DNA from: Agromyces hippuratus
Lineage (GTDB): Bacteria > Actinomycetota > Actinomycetes > Actinomycetales > Microbacteriaceae
NCBI RefSeq assembly: GCF_013410355.1
Contig: NZ_JACCFI010000001.1
Coordinates: 1,178,001 to 1,242,000 of the forward strand
Direction of reading: 5' to 3'
DNA length: 64,000 nt
The position numbers and the translations under genes were made by a program. Within the stretch, counting starts at the first letter, position 1; each line of letters begins with the position of its first letter. The notes under the pieces are model-generated. The model saw only the letters and a program-made list of their open reading frames with translations. It ran no database searches and was not told the DNA's origin. Of the stretch, positions 18,126-27,017 are shown in pieces.

Positions 18126-18167
18126 CCCCGTCGCAGAGCCCTCTTCGACTGCGGGCGATGCCCCCGC

Positions 18168-21100
18168 TCAACAGTCGGGCACCGTGCGCTCGCCACGGTT
18201 CGTGTGCGCGGCCAGCACGAACCATCCGTTGTAGACCCCGCTCGCCTGGGTCATGTAGAAGTAGCTGTCGCCCCAGCGTTGCGACCGGCAGACCGCGTCG
18301 ACGACCGTGCCGGCCGAGATCATGCCTGCGGGGTTCATCGTGCATCCGCGCTCGGCGTTGGTCGGCGGGTTCGTATAGGTCTCGTTCGGCTCCGGGCACG
18401 TGCTCTGCGTCACCGTGGTGCCGTTGACCGGAACCCAGGGCGCGCTCGGCGTCGCCGTGCCCGACATGGTGCGGGGTCCGCATCCGGCGACGTTGCACGC
18501 AGCCACGAAGTACCGGGAGCCCGACCCGTTCGCACCGGTCGCCGACGCAGTGGTGCCCGTCGCCGTGCCCGAACCGCCCGGAGTCCCCTCGAAGGTCCAC
18601 TCGTAGCGCGAGATGCCGCGTCCGCCGTCGTCGGTGGGCGCCGCCCAGTTCAGCGAGAGTCGCGCGTCGCCCGTCGCCGACGCCACGAGGTTCGCGCTCG
18701 CGGGTGCGCCCGGCAGGCCGAACGGCGTGCCGGACGCGCTCGACGGCGAGGCACCCGACGTGCCGATGCCGTTGGTGGCCTCGACCTGGAAGCGATACGC
18801 CGTGCCGTTCGCCAGGCCCGAGATCACGTGCACGAGGCCTGCGGCATCGGCGGTGAAGTCGGAGCTGCCTCCGTTCCACGACAGTCGGTAGCCCGAGATC
18901 GTCGAGTTGTTGTCGGGCGGAGCCGACCAGCGCACGCTCACCGCGCCGTTCTGCTCCGAGACGACCTCAGGCGCCTTCGGTACCTCGGGCCGATCGCGAA
19001 CGGTCACCATGACCCGGCCCCGGGTCTGACGCGTCGGATCCTTCGTCGCGTCCTGGATTCGGTAGATCACGCTGAGGGTGCCCGTGAACGAGGCGCCGGT
19101 CTGCACGGTGATCCCCGTCGACGTGTGGGTCACCGACGCGCTCGAACCGACATCCGTCTGGTCGATCTCGGCGGCGACGACCTGCAGCGCCGTTCCAGGG
19201 AACGGATTGACGTCGTTGGCGAGCACGTCGAGCGTCTGCGAGTCGCTGCGGAGCATCTCGAACGGTCCGTCGTCGAGCGCCTGGGGCTTCGCGCGGGTCG
19301 ACGAGACGACGGTGACGTCGACGTAGCCCGGCACGGTGAACTCGCCGAGCACGACGTCGAACGAGAGGCGCGTCGCCGTTCCCGTCGCGACACCGAGCGG
19401 AGCGGAGGCGGTCAGGATGCCGCCGGCCACGGTCGCCTCGATCTCCGGCGTCGTGCCGCGGAGGTTCGCATAGCCCACGCGTTCGAGCATCGCCGGGTTC
19501 GGGTGATCGGTCGATGCCCGGAGATCGATCGCGAGCGGAGCCTCGCCGGCCTCGATGGTCTCGGAACGCGGAGTGAAGACGGGCGGGGTGTCGGCGAACT
19601 CGGGGTCGCCGACGAAGACCGGGATGGTGAGGAAGACGTTGCGCCGGTCGCCGGACTTCGCGTCGGCCCGGTCGGTGACCTCGAACGTGACCGACGCCTC
19701 GCCGCGATAGTCCCGCTTCGGCACGTACTGCAGGGTCTGCTCGTCGACGAACGACGACTCCGCCCAATTCGTGCTCGTCGCGCTGAGCGATCGCACCGGG
19801 CGACCCGACGGTGCCACGACGATGTCGGAGACCTGCCAGGAGATCCGCCCGTTCATGGGCACGACGATCCGGTCGAGATCGGCGAGGTACGGGTCGGCCG
19901 CGTCCTCGCCGGCGGCCGGAACGACGATGAACGCCATCGCGTCGAGCTCGTCGAGCTCGTTCGTGAGCCGGAACGCGACGGCGAACCGGCGCGAGCTCGG
20001 CCGCACCTCGACGCTGCCGTCCTGGAGGATCGTCGCCCGGTCGGCGTTCGGCCCCTCGAGTTGCACGGTGAGGTCGTCGACGACGCCTCCGGGGTTGGTG
20101 GCGTCGCGCAGGGGGTCCACCCGCACGGTGTCGACGCCCGCGACGTCGGCCGGCTCGACGACCTGATCCGATGCGGTCGGGGGCTGCACCGTCGCGTCGT
20201 GCTTCACGACGACCTGCACGAACGCCGTGTCGGCGCCGCCGTGCCCGTTGGAGACCTCGTATCTCAGGGTGAACGCGCCTTCGTGCTCGGGCGCGGTGAC
20301 CACCACTCGGCGACGGTCGTCGATCTCGGCCTCGAGAGCGTCGTCGACCTGCGGGAGGTCGACGACGCCGAGCGCTCGTCCGCTCGGGTCCGAATCGTTC
20401 AGGAGCACCTCGACGGACGCTCGACGACCCGGTTTCATCTCGATCGCGTCGTCGACGGCGTTCGGCGGTGCCGCGGTCTCGGGTGGCGGGATCACGCCGA
20501 TCCTGATCGTCCCGGTGGCGCGTTCGCCGAGCGCGTCGTGCACCTCGTAGGCGATCGAGTCGGTGCCGCTGGAGCCCTCGAATGCCTCGTACGTGATCGA
20601 CGTGCTCGTCTGTTCGACGACGCGGCCGAGCGTCGCCCCGCCGAGCACCCCGGTGAGCACGAGCGAATCGCCGTCGGGGTCGAGTCCGTCGAGCGGGATG
20701 TCGACGGTGACGGCGGAAGCTGCGAACGTGCGCGAGGTGAGCGGCGGCAGCGCCGGTCCGGTGTTCGCCGCATCGTCGCGGGCGACGACGGTGAAGGCGA
20801 TGCTCGCGCGCGCGGTCTGCTCGAAGTCGTCGACGACGGCGTAGACCGCCGTGTAGGTGCCGGGCTCCTCAGGCGCCTGGAAACGCACCCGGGAACGATC
20901 CACGAAGGCGACGCCGCCGCCGAGTTCCGTCGAGGCGAGCTCCGGCAGCACCCGCATCGCGGCGGCATCCGGGTGGTAGTCGTTGCCGAGCACGTCCACC
21001 GTCGCGATGTCGCCGGCACGCACCTTCGCCGTGTCGTCCACCGCGACCGGCGGCTGGTGCTTCACGAGCGGGGGCACCGGAACGACGGTGACGGTGGCGC

Positions 21101-23393
21101 TCGACGATCCGCTGCCGTCGGAGACCGTGTATCGCAGTTGCAGCTGCCGGTCGAGCGCCTCGGCCGCGGTGATGCGCAGGGCGGTGTTCGTCAGCACCTC
21201 GACCGACACGAGATCGTCGGTCCCGGTGGCATCGACGGACTGCACGGCCAGCACACGACCCGACGGGGACACGTCGTTCGCGAGCACCGACACCGTGGTC
21301 GGCTCCCCCGGACGGAGGTACGCGGTGTCGACGACGGCGATGGGCGGCGGGTCCGCTTCGGGCTGCTCGACGATGCGCACGCGAATGAGGCCGACGCTGA
21401 CGGATGACCCTGCGCCGAGGTCGTACAGCACGGTGAAGTCGCCGGGCTCGGGCGAGGAGAACGCGATCGTGCCCCGCTCGAGATCGGGCGTCGCGGTGAG
21501 GCCGCCCGGGACCTCGTCGATGCCGAGCAGTGCGAGCGGCGCGCCCGACGGGCTGAGGTCGTTCACGAGCGGCTCGAGGACCACGGTCTCGCCGGCGAAG
21601 CCCTGCGCGAAGTCCGGCGTGCCCACGGGGTTCAGCGCTCCGACGGCCTGCACGTCGACGGTCAACGTGCCGGAGGCGGAGGTCTGCCCGTCGGAGACCG
21701 TGTACGCGACCTCCTTGAGCCCGAGCTCGCCGCTCCGATGCTCGAAGGTGACGAATCCGTCGGGGCCGAAGCGGACCGTGTCGCCGCCAGTCGGCGACGC
21801 GTTCACCAGGAACACGTCGTCGCCGTCGGGATCCGTCCAGTCGGACAGCACGTTGTAGCTGATCTGCTGCCCCTGCTCCACGCCGACCGCCGCCTCCCGG
21901 GAGGCTGCCGGGGCCGCGTTCTCGCCGGCCGGCACGATCCGGACGTTCACCGCCGCCTCGGCGGCACCCGAACGCCCGTCTTCGACCGCGTAGCGGAACG
22001 ACACCGTTCCGGTGGCGCCCTCAGCCGGCGTGAACTGCAGCGCACGACCGTCGTCGATCAGCTCGAGGCGGCCGAGCGATGCCGCGACGTCGGGCACCGA
22101 TCTGATGGTGAGCACGTCGCCGTCGGGGTCGGTGTCGTTCTCGAGCACCTCCAGCAGCGTCGTGCGATCGGGGCGCACCCCGAACTCGTCGTCACGCGCC
22201 GTCGGCGGGCGGTTGGACTCCGTGCGCTCCGCGAGCGTGTCCTCGAACACCTGCTGGGCGCTCTTCTCGTCGCCCTCCAGCTCGTCGGACTCCTCGGGCG
22301 GCGTGACCTCCTCCCAGTTGTCCACGAGGCGGAGGTTCGCATCGACGAGCCAGGTGTTGCCCGAGTTCAGGTCGTTCAGCGCGACCACGTCGCGGTTCAC
22401 CCGGAACTCGAGCCGGGCGCCGACCGTGACGGGTTCGATCCGCGACTGCAGCGGCTCGGCGTCGCGGCACTGCGAGACGTACGACGACGACGTCGCCCAT
22501 GCCGCGTGCACGCACCCCTCGACGAGCACCGGCGCGGCGACCTCCTCTGCCGCGCGGGCCGGCTCCGACCCCGCGGCATCCACGTCGATCTCGCGCACCG
22601 GCGCCCCGTCGAGCGGCACCGCGAGGAGCGAGGCGGCGCCGGCGACGTACGCCGTGTCGTGCTCGGGGCCGGACTGCTGCAACCGCAGCGCTTCGCCGGG
22701 CAGCTCGATCTCGCGCCCCTCGACGAGCAGCACGTCGCGGTCGGTGTCGAGCACGACCGCGCGGTCGCCGACCGCGGCCAGCTGGTGCGCTCCGAACTCG
22801 GGCAGGTCGATGGCGAGCGGTGCGCCTCCGTCGCGGGCGAGCCGGTGCAGCTCGTGCGCTCCGGGTTCGGTCACGAACGTCGTGCCGTCGGCGCCGACCG
22901 CGACCTCGGCGTCGGCCCCGACCTCGATCGCGGGCTTCGCGCCCGCCGCATCGAACGACAACTCGCCGCCCGCGGGGATCGTCCAGAGCTCGCCGCGCGG
23001 CGACAGCACGGCGAGCACGTCGCCGCCGAACGCCACGCGCGACCCGATCGGCACCTCGACGCGCTGCGTCAGGGTCGTGAAGGCGGGATCGATCCGCTCG
23101 ATCGACCCCGCGTCGCGATCGTAGAGGAAGACATCGGCCCCGTCTTGGAGCACGTCGGCGCCGTTCGACTGCGTCGCGACGGACGCGTCGAGCTCCTCGA
23201 TCTGGCGGTTCAGGCGGCCGGCGAGCAGTTGCTCGCCGTTGGTGACCCACACCTCGCGCGCCCGCAGGTCGGGATCGGTCACCGGGAACCCGCGGTGCAT
23301 GGCCGCGACCGTGACCCCGCCGACGGCCATCAGCGACAGCACCACGCCCGAGGCGAGCCCCTTGCGGGCTCGCAGCCAGGCGATCGGGCTCAC
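18168..23393 (-). CDS. Giant membrane-anchored propeller/Ig-repeat/FN3 protein (copy B)
   Basis: A 1741-residue paralogue of the downstream gene with the same order: membrane anchor (about 10-32), propeller (about 35-355), acidic linker, about 11 Ig/cadherin-like repeats and two FN3 domains. Segments such as RPPTARDDEFGVRP and LLEVLENDTDPDGDVLT are identical or nearly so in the two copies. The last 80 or so residues differ completely from copy A: they contain CPEPNETY, GCTMNPAG and an SH3-like run ending YNGWFVLAAHT, with five Cys. The GTG start at 23393 overlaps the stop of the FHA-winged-helix gene; an in-frame extension to 23930 is inside that gene and rejected. Confidence 0.85.
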   Translation of the reverse strand: MSPIAWLRARKGLASGVVLSLMAVGGVTVAAMHRGFPVTDPDLRAREVWVTNGEQLLAGRLNRQIEELDASVATQSNGADVLQDGADVFLYDRDAGSIERIDPAFTTLTQRVEVPIGSRVAFGGDVLAVLSPRGELWTIPAGGELSFDAAGAKPAIEVGADAEVAVGADGTTFVTEPGAHELHRLARDGGAPLAIDLPEFGAHQLAAVGDRAVVLDTDRDVLLVEGREIELPGEALRLQQSGPEHDTAYVAGAASLLAVPLDGAPVREIDVDAAGSEPARAAEEVAAPVLVEGCVHAAWATSSSYVSQCRDAEPLQSRIEPVTVGARLEFRVNRDVVALNDLNSGNTWLVDANLRLVDNWEEVTPPEESDELEGDEKSAQQVFEDTLAERTESNRPPTARDDEFGVRPDRTTLLEVLENDTDPDGDVLTIRSVPDVAASLGRLELIDDGRALQFTPAEGATGTVSFRYAVEDGRSGAAEAAVNVRIVPAGENAAPAASREAAVGVEQGQQISYNVLSDWTDPDGDDVFLVNASPTGGDTVRFGPDGFVTFEHRSGELGLKEVAYTVSDGQTSASGTLTVDVQAVGALNPVGTPDFAQGFAGETVVLEPLVNDLSPSGAPLALLGIDEVPGGLTATPDLERGTIAFSSPEPGDFTVLYDLGAGSSVSVGLIRVRIVEQPEADPPPIAVVDTAYLRPGEPTTVSVLANDVSPSGRVLAVQSVDATGTDDLVSVEVLTNTALRITAAEALDRQLQLRYTVSDGSGSSSATVTVVPVPPLVKHQPPVAVDDTAKVRAGDIATVDVLGNDYHPDAAAMRVLPELASTELGGGVAFVDRSRVRFQAPEEPGTYTAVYAVVDDFEQTARASIAFTVVARDDAANTGPALPPLTSRTFAASAVTVDIPLDGLDPDGDSLVLTGVLGGATLGRVVEQTSTSITYEAFEGSSGTDSIAYEVHDALGERATGTIRIGVIPPPETAAPPNAVDDAIEMKPGRRASVEVLLNDSDPSGRALGVVDLPQVDDALEAEIDDRRRVVVTAPEHEGAFTLRYEVSNGHGGADTAFVQVVVKHDATVQPPTASDQVVEPADVAGVDTVRVDPLRDATNPGGVVDDLTVQLEGPNADRATILQDGSVEVRPSSRRFAVAFRLTNELDELDAMAFIVVPAAGEDAADPYLADLDRIVVPMNGRISWQVSDIVVAPSGRPVRSLSATSTNWAESSFVDEQTLQYVPKRDYRGEASVTFEVTDRADAKSGDRRNVFLTIPVFVGDPEFADTPPVFTPRSETIEAGEAPLAIDLRASTDHPNPAMLERVGYANLRGTTPEIEATVAGGILTASAPLGVATGTATRLSFDVVLGEFTVPGYVDVTVVSSTRAKPQALDDGPFEMLRSDSQTLDVLANDVNPFPGTALQVVAAEIDQTDVGSSASVTHTSTGITVQTGASFTGTLSVIYRIQDATKDPTRQTRGRVMVTVRDRPEVPKAPEVVSEQNGAVSVRWSAPPDNNSTISGYRLSWNGGSSDFTADAAGLVHVISGLANGTAYRFQVEATNGIGTSGASPSSASGTPFGLPGAPASANLVASATGDARLSLNWAAPTDDGGRGISRYEWTFEGTPGGSGTATGTTASATGANGSGSRYFVAACNVAGCGPRTMSGTATPSAPWVPVNGTTVTQSTCPEPNETYTNPPTNAERGCTMNPAGMISAGTVVDAVCRSQRWGDSYFYMTQASGVYNGWFVLAAHTNRGERTVPDC

Positions 23394-24082
23394 TCCGCGG
23401 CCGCGTCGAGCAGGGGCAGGTCGTCGATGCTCACGAGGCGCGTCGCGACGGCGTACTCGACGAGCCGGGCGCGACGGTTGGTCGCCAGCTTGCCGCGACC
23501 GCCGCGCAGACCGTCGACGCCGATGCGGTCGAGCTTCTCGCAGACGTTGTCGAGCTTGCGGTTGAAGGTCGTCATGCTCCAGCCGAGCCGGGCGGCGGCC
23601 TCGGCAGAGCTCGGAACGAGTGCCCGCCCGCCGGCCGGCTGCGACAGGACGTTCTCGGCCAGCGAGACCACGAGCAGCCGCTGGCTCGAGGTGAGCGTCA
23701 CGGGGAGGATCGTCGTCCCCCCGTCGGTGGGTGCCGCGGTGAGGGAGGTGTTGTAGAAGTCCTCTTCGGCGTGCACCGTGAAGTCGTACGTCGTCGCACC
23801 TGCGCTGAACATCACGTGCACCGTCTGGAACACGAGCGGCAGCTTCGCGCCGGGAGCGAGCCATGCCTGCACGCTGCCCGTGGCATCGGAGATCGTGGCC
23901 GAGAGGATCTGGCCGACGTTGGAGAGCCACCAGAGCCCGTACTCCGCCGAGAGCGTGAGGAACGTGCGATGCAGGTACGGGTTGTCGTCGATCGTGAGGT
24001 CGGACTCGCGACCGATCGTGAAGGGCGCTCCGACCTCGACGGTGTAGGTCTCACCGCAGTACTCGACGCGCAGCGGTCTCAC
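23390..24082 (-). CDS. FHA-like N-terminal domain fused to a winged-helix domain
   Basis: A 230-residue soluble protein. Residues about 15-95 resemble a forkhead-associated domain (FTIGRESDLTIDD, then LHRTFLTL and LSNVG), but the Ser of the usual SxxH motif is replaced and the Asn-Gly turn is altered. Residues about 125-215 look like a winged-helix unit (SSQRLLVVSLAENVL, SSAEAAARLGWSMTTFNRKLDNVC). It could link the kinase to transcription of the giant genes or act as an adaptor. The GTG at 24082 overlaps the kinase stop as GTGA; a GTG at 24091 is also possible. It overlaps giant copy B by four bases. Confidence 0.7.
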   Translation of the reverse strand: MRPLRVEYCGETYTVEVGAPFTIGRESDLTIDDNPYLHRTFLTLSAEYGLWWLSNVGQILSATISDATGSVQAWLAPGAKLPLVFQTVHVMFSAGATTYDFTVHAEEDFYNTSLTAAPTDGGTTILPVTLTSSQRLLVVSLAENVLSQPAGGRALVPSSAEAAARLGWSMTTFNRKLDNVCEKLDRIGVDGLRGGRGKLATNRRARLVEYAVATRLVSIDDLPLLDAAAE

Positions 24083-25815
24083 GGCGTGCACCCCGTCGCC
24101 GACTCGGACAGCTTGCTGCCTCGCTGCACCTGCACCTCGATGCAGGTTCGGATTCCGGACGAGGTGCCCTCGACGGTGATCGTCGACCCCGTGGAGACCT
24201 GCGGGTCGCCCGAACCGTCGGAGAGCCGCCAGCGATAACGGTCGTCGGCTTCGGGTTCGGCGTGCGACACCTCGAACGTGACGCTGGAACCGTCGGCGCT
24301 CGCGACGCCGGAGGAGACCACGGGCACCGGGATGCTCTGCCCGACGACGGCGTTCTCGCCGCCCGGACCCGTCGTCTCGACGGCGATGGGCCGCACCAGG
24401 GAGCCGGACATCGCGATCGCGATGCCGATCACGGCCGCGACGACGACGCCGGCCACGATGGCGACGATGAGGCCGACCCGATTGCGCCGCGGTGCTCCGG
24501 ATGCCTCGGGCGACGCGCCCAGCGTGCCCACCGCGCCGGCGGGAGCGCCGGCACCCGCGTGGGCGCCGTGGCCGACCGGGCGCACGATGGTCGAATCCGG
24601 TGCGGTCGTCGCGTGCGGCGACGGCGCTCCCCCGGCACCCGAGGGCCGCACGATCGTCGAATCCGGCACCTCGACGGCTCCCGGACGACGCACCACGGTG
24701 CCGTCGTCGACGAGCGCCCCCGAGGCGGGCACCACGGGAGCCTGCGCCTGGATCTGCTGCGGCGAACGCGCCCGGGTGGCATCCTCATCGCGCGGCGGCG
24801 TCCGCGGCGCCTGCGGCGCCTGCGCGTCGACCGTGCGCACCGAGCGGGCGCGCGTGGCATCGTCGTCGTCGGGCTCGGCCTCCTCGCGGGCACTCGCGAG
24901 GTTCGGCACCTCGATGTTCGTGGCGGCGTAGCCGAGTTCGAGTTCGACGCGCTGCAGCGCCCTGGCGAACTCGACGGCGCTCGGGTACCGGTCGTCGCGT
25001 CGGCTGGCCATGCCCTTGGCGAGCACGGCGATGAGGCTGCGCGGCACGTCGGAGCGGTCCATCGGCGTGATCGCCCCGCGTTCGATCCGCCCGATGAGGT
25101 CGAGCGAGCCGTTCGATCGCCCGGGGATCTCGAACGGGGTGCGCCCCGCGATCAGCGTGTGCACGGTCGCCGCGAGCGAGAACACGTCGCTGCGGGTGTC
25201 GGGGCGCGGATCGTCCTCGAACATCTCGGGAGGCGACCACGGCACGCTCATGCCGACCGCGGAGGGGCCGGACGCGGTGCCGGAGGCGAGGTCGCTCGCC
25301 GTCACCGTGTGCACGGGCAGTTCGCCCTCGAGGTTCGACGAGATCCCGAAGTCGGTGAGGGCGGGCCAACCGTAGTCGTTCGTCAGCACGTTCGCCGGCT
25401 TGATGTCGCGGTGCAGGATGCCGGCGGCGTGGGCCGTCGCGATCGCGCCGGCGAGGCGCACTCCCGTGCGCAGCGCGTCTTCGATCGACAGCGGTTGCCG
25501 CTTGTACCGTTCGGCGAGGCTCGGGCCGGAGCAGTACTCCATGACGAAGTACGGGCGCCCGTCGGCCGAGACATCGGCGTGGAAGATCGTGACGATGAAC
25601 GGATGCGCCGACAGCTGCGCCATCAGGTTCGCCTCGGCGACGAACTGCGCCTTGGTGTCGCGGCCGAGGCCCTCGGCGAGCAGCACCTTGACCGCGACCT
25701 TGCGTCGCGGCAGCTTCTGCTCGTAGAGGAAGACGTCGGCGAACCCGCCCGACCCGAGCAGTCCGTGCGCGGCGTAGCCGGGCAGCTCCGGCGGAGTGGA
25801 CGGGGCGCGACGCAT
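24079..25815 (-). CDS. Transmembrane serine/threonine protein kinase (PknB type)
   Basis: A 578-residue kinase. The cytoplasmic kinase domain (about 10-290) has the glycine loop GSGGFADVF, Lys43, Glu61, HRDIKPAN (Asp137) and DFG (Asp155), so it should be active. A Pro/Ala/Asp linker (about 305-445) carries five DxTxxR motifs with Thr at 321, 347, 373, 387 and 409. A membrane helix (about 447-470) leads to a 108-residue extracellular domain with an Ig-like strand pattern and two Cys. The extracellular part is not PASTA. It overlaps the FHA gene upstream by one base and the FHA-winged-helix gene downstream by four. Confidence 0.92.
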   Translation of the reverse strand: MRRAPSTPPELPGYAAHGLLGSGGFADVFLYEQKLPRRKVAVKVLLAEGLGRDTKAQFVAEANLMAQLSAHPFIVTIFHADVSADGRPYFVMEYCSGPSLAERYKRQPLSIEDALRTGVRLAGAIATAHAAGILHRDIKPANVLTNDYGWPALTDFGISSNLEGELPVHTVTASDLASGTASGPSAVGMSVPWSPPEMFEDDPRPDTRSDVFSLAATVHTLIAGRTPFEIPGRSNGSLDLIGRIERGAITPMDRSDVPRSLIAVLAKGMASRRDDRYPSAVEFARALQRVELELGYAATNIEVPNLASAREEAEPDDDDATRARSVRTVDAQAPQAPRTPPRDEDATRARSPQQIQAQAPVVPASGALVDDGTVVRRPGAVEVPDSTIVRPSGAGGAPSPHATTAPDSTIVRPVGHGAHAGAGAPAGAVGTLGASPEASGAPRRNRVGLIVAIVAGVVVAAVIGIAIAMSGSLVRPIAVETTGPGGENAVVGQSIPVPVVSSGVASADGSSVTFEVSHAEPEADDRYRWRLSDGSGDPQVSTGSTITVEGTSSGIRTCIEVQVQRGSKLSESATGCTP

Positions 25816-27017
25816 CAGCCGCCCACCACTTGGATGGTCCAGCCGCCGCCGAGGTCGACGACGGTGCCGGTGAGCACGGGGGTCGGCTCGCCCGATCGCA
25901 GCTTCACGGGGGCCTTGCCGGGCGCCACGACGTGGGTGCCGTTGCGCGAGTGCAGGTCGGTGATGACGACGGTGTCGCCCTCGAGGGCGAGCCGCACGTG
26001 GCTGCGCGAGATGTCGGGGTCGCCGAGTCCGATCGTGATGAGCCTCGGGATGCGACCGCCGGACACCTTGCTCACGCTCGGGGCACGTCCGAGCACGACC
26101 TCGTGGCCGATCGATTCGAGGGTGCCGTCGGGCATCCGGATGCTGGCCTGAGCCGCAGGGGCGGCCGTCGCCGCCGGCGCTCCCCCGGACGGGCTCGCTG
26201 CCGCCCCGCGGGCCGCACGCTCCTCGCGGAGCCGCCGGATGTCGATGCTCGCGACGGTCATCCCGTCGTGGTCGCCGTCGACGGGTTCCGCCACGGCGAC
26301 GACGGCGGGCGGCCCTGCGGGCAGTCCGTTGGCGAAGGAGGAGGAGGATCCGGCGATCGTCTCCTCATCGGGCACCATCGTGAGTTCGACCGGCACGGTG
26401 ACGCGGGCGGGCGGCGGCGCCGGTGCTGCCGGGGGCTCCGGTGCGGGCGCAGGGGCGGGCTCGGGCGCAGGGGCGGGCTCGGGCGCGGAGACCGGAGCGG
26501 CCGCAGCAGCCGGCGCAGGCGCCGGGGCCGACACGGAAGCAGGGGCGGGAGCCGCCGCTCCGGGCCGGGGCTCGGGCGCGACCGCTTCGACGCCCTCGGA
26601 GACGATCGAGCGCAGCGGCACCACGGCTTCGACGACGGGCAGCGCCGGCGCCGAGGCATCCGCACCGCCTTCGACGACGATCTCGATCGAGGAGGCGCCG
26701 TCGAGCACGCGCTCGACCCAGGTCGACACGCCCGCGTCGTGGATCTCGTCGGACGCGGAGCGCACGCTGACAGGGCCGCGCACGACGACCCGCGCAGTGC
26801 CGGCCTCCTCGTCGCGCACCACGAGGGCGAACGGCGGCGTGGCGGCGAGTCCCTGCGCGGTGAGCCGGTCGAGCACCAGCGAGGTCGGGTCGCCGGTGCC
26901 GAGCTCGGGCCAGAGGGCGGTGAGCCGATCGGTCGCATCGGCGCGGACGACGAGGATCACTCCGCCGCGAACGGCGGCGAACCACGCCGCCTCGGAATCA
27001 TGCCGGTACGTCGCCAT
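25815..27017 (-). CDS. FHA-domain protein with long Ala/Pro linker
   Basis: A 400-residue protein. Residues 1-130 form an unrecognised domain (opening TYRHDSEAAWFAAV); 150-290 is a Pro/Ala-rich linker; the last 100 residues are a canonical FHA domain with VVLGRAP, DISRSHV and DLHSRNGT. It should read phosphothreonine marks made by the adjacent kinase. The ATG at 27017 has GGAGG upstream and lies 20 bases inside the 3' end of the phosphatase gene; a longer ORF from 27098 lacks support. Confidence 0.87.
   Translation of the reverse strand: MATYRHDSEAAWFAAVRGGVILVVRADATDRLTALWPELGTGDPTSLVLDRLTAQGLAATPPFALVVRDEEAGTARVVVRGPVSVRSASDEIHDAGVSTWVERVLDGASSIEIVVEGGADASAPALPVVEAVVPLRSIVSEGVEAVAPEPRPGAAAPAPASVSAPAPAPAAAAAPVSAPEPAPAPEPAPAPAPEPPAAPAPPPARVTVPVELTMVPDEETIAGSSSSFANGLPAGPPAVVAVAEPVDGDHDGMTVASIDIRRLREERAARGAAASPSGGAPAATAAPAAQASIRMPDGTLESIGHEVVLGRAPSVSKVSGGRIPRLITIGLGDPDISRSHVRLALEGDTVVITDLHSRNGTHVVAPGKAPVKLRSGEPTPVLTGTVVDLGGGWTIQVVGG

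Noticed and set aside
14798..21407. Very long plus-strand open frames opposite the giant genes (over 1000 codons each)
   Set aside because: They are antisense shadows caused by high GC at third positions; their translations are Arg/Asp/Val-rich, low in complexity, lack ribosome sites and match no fold, while the minus-strand products show repeated Ig and FN3 patterns.
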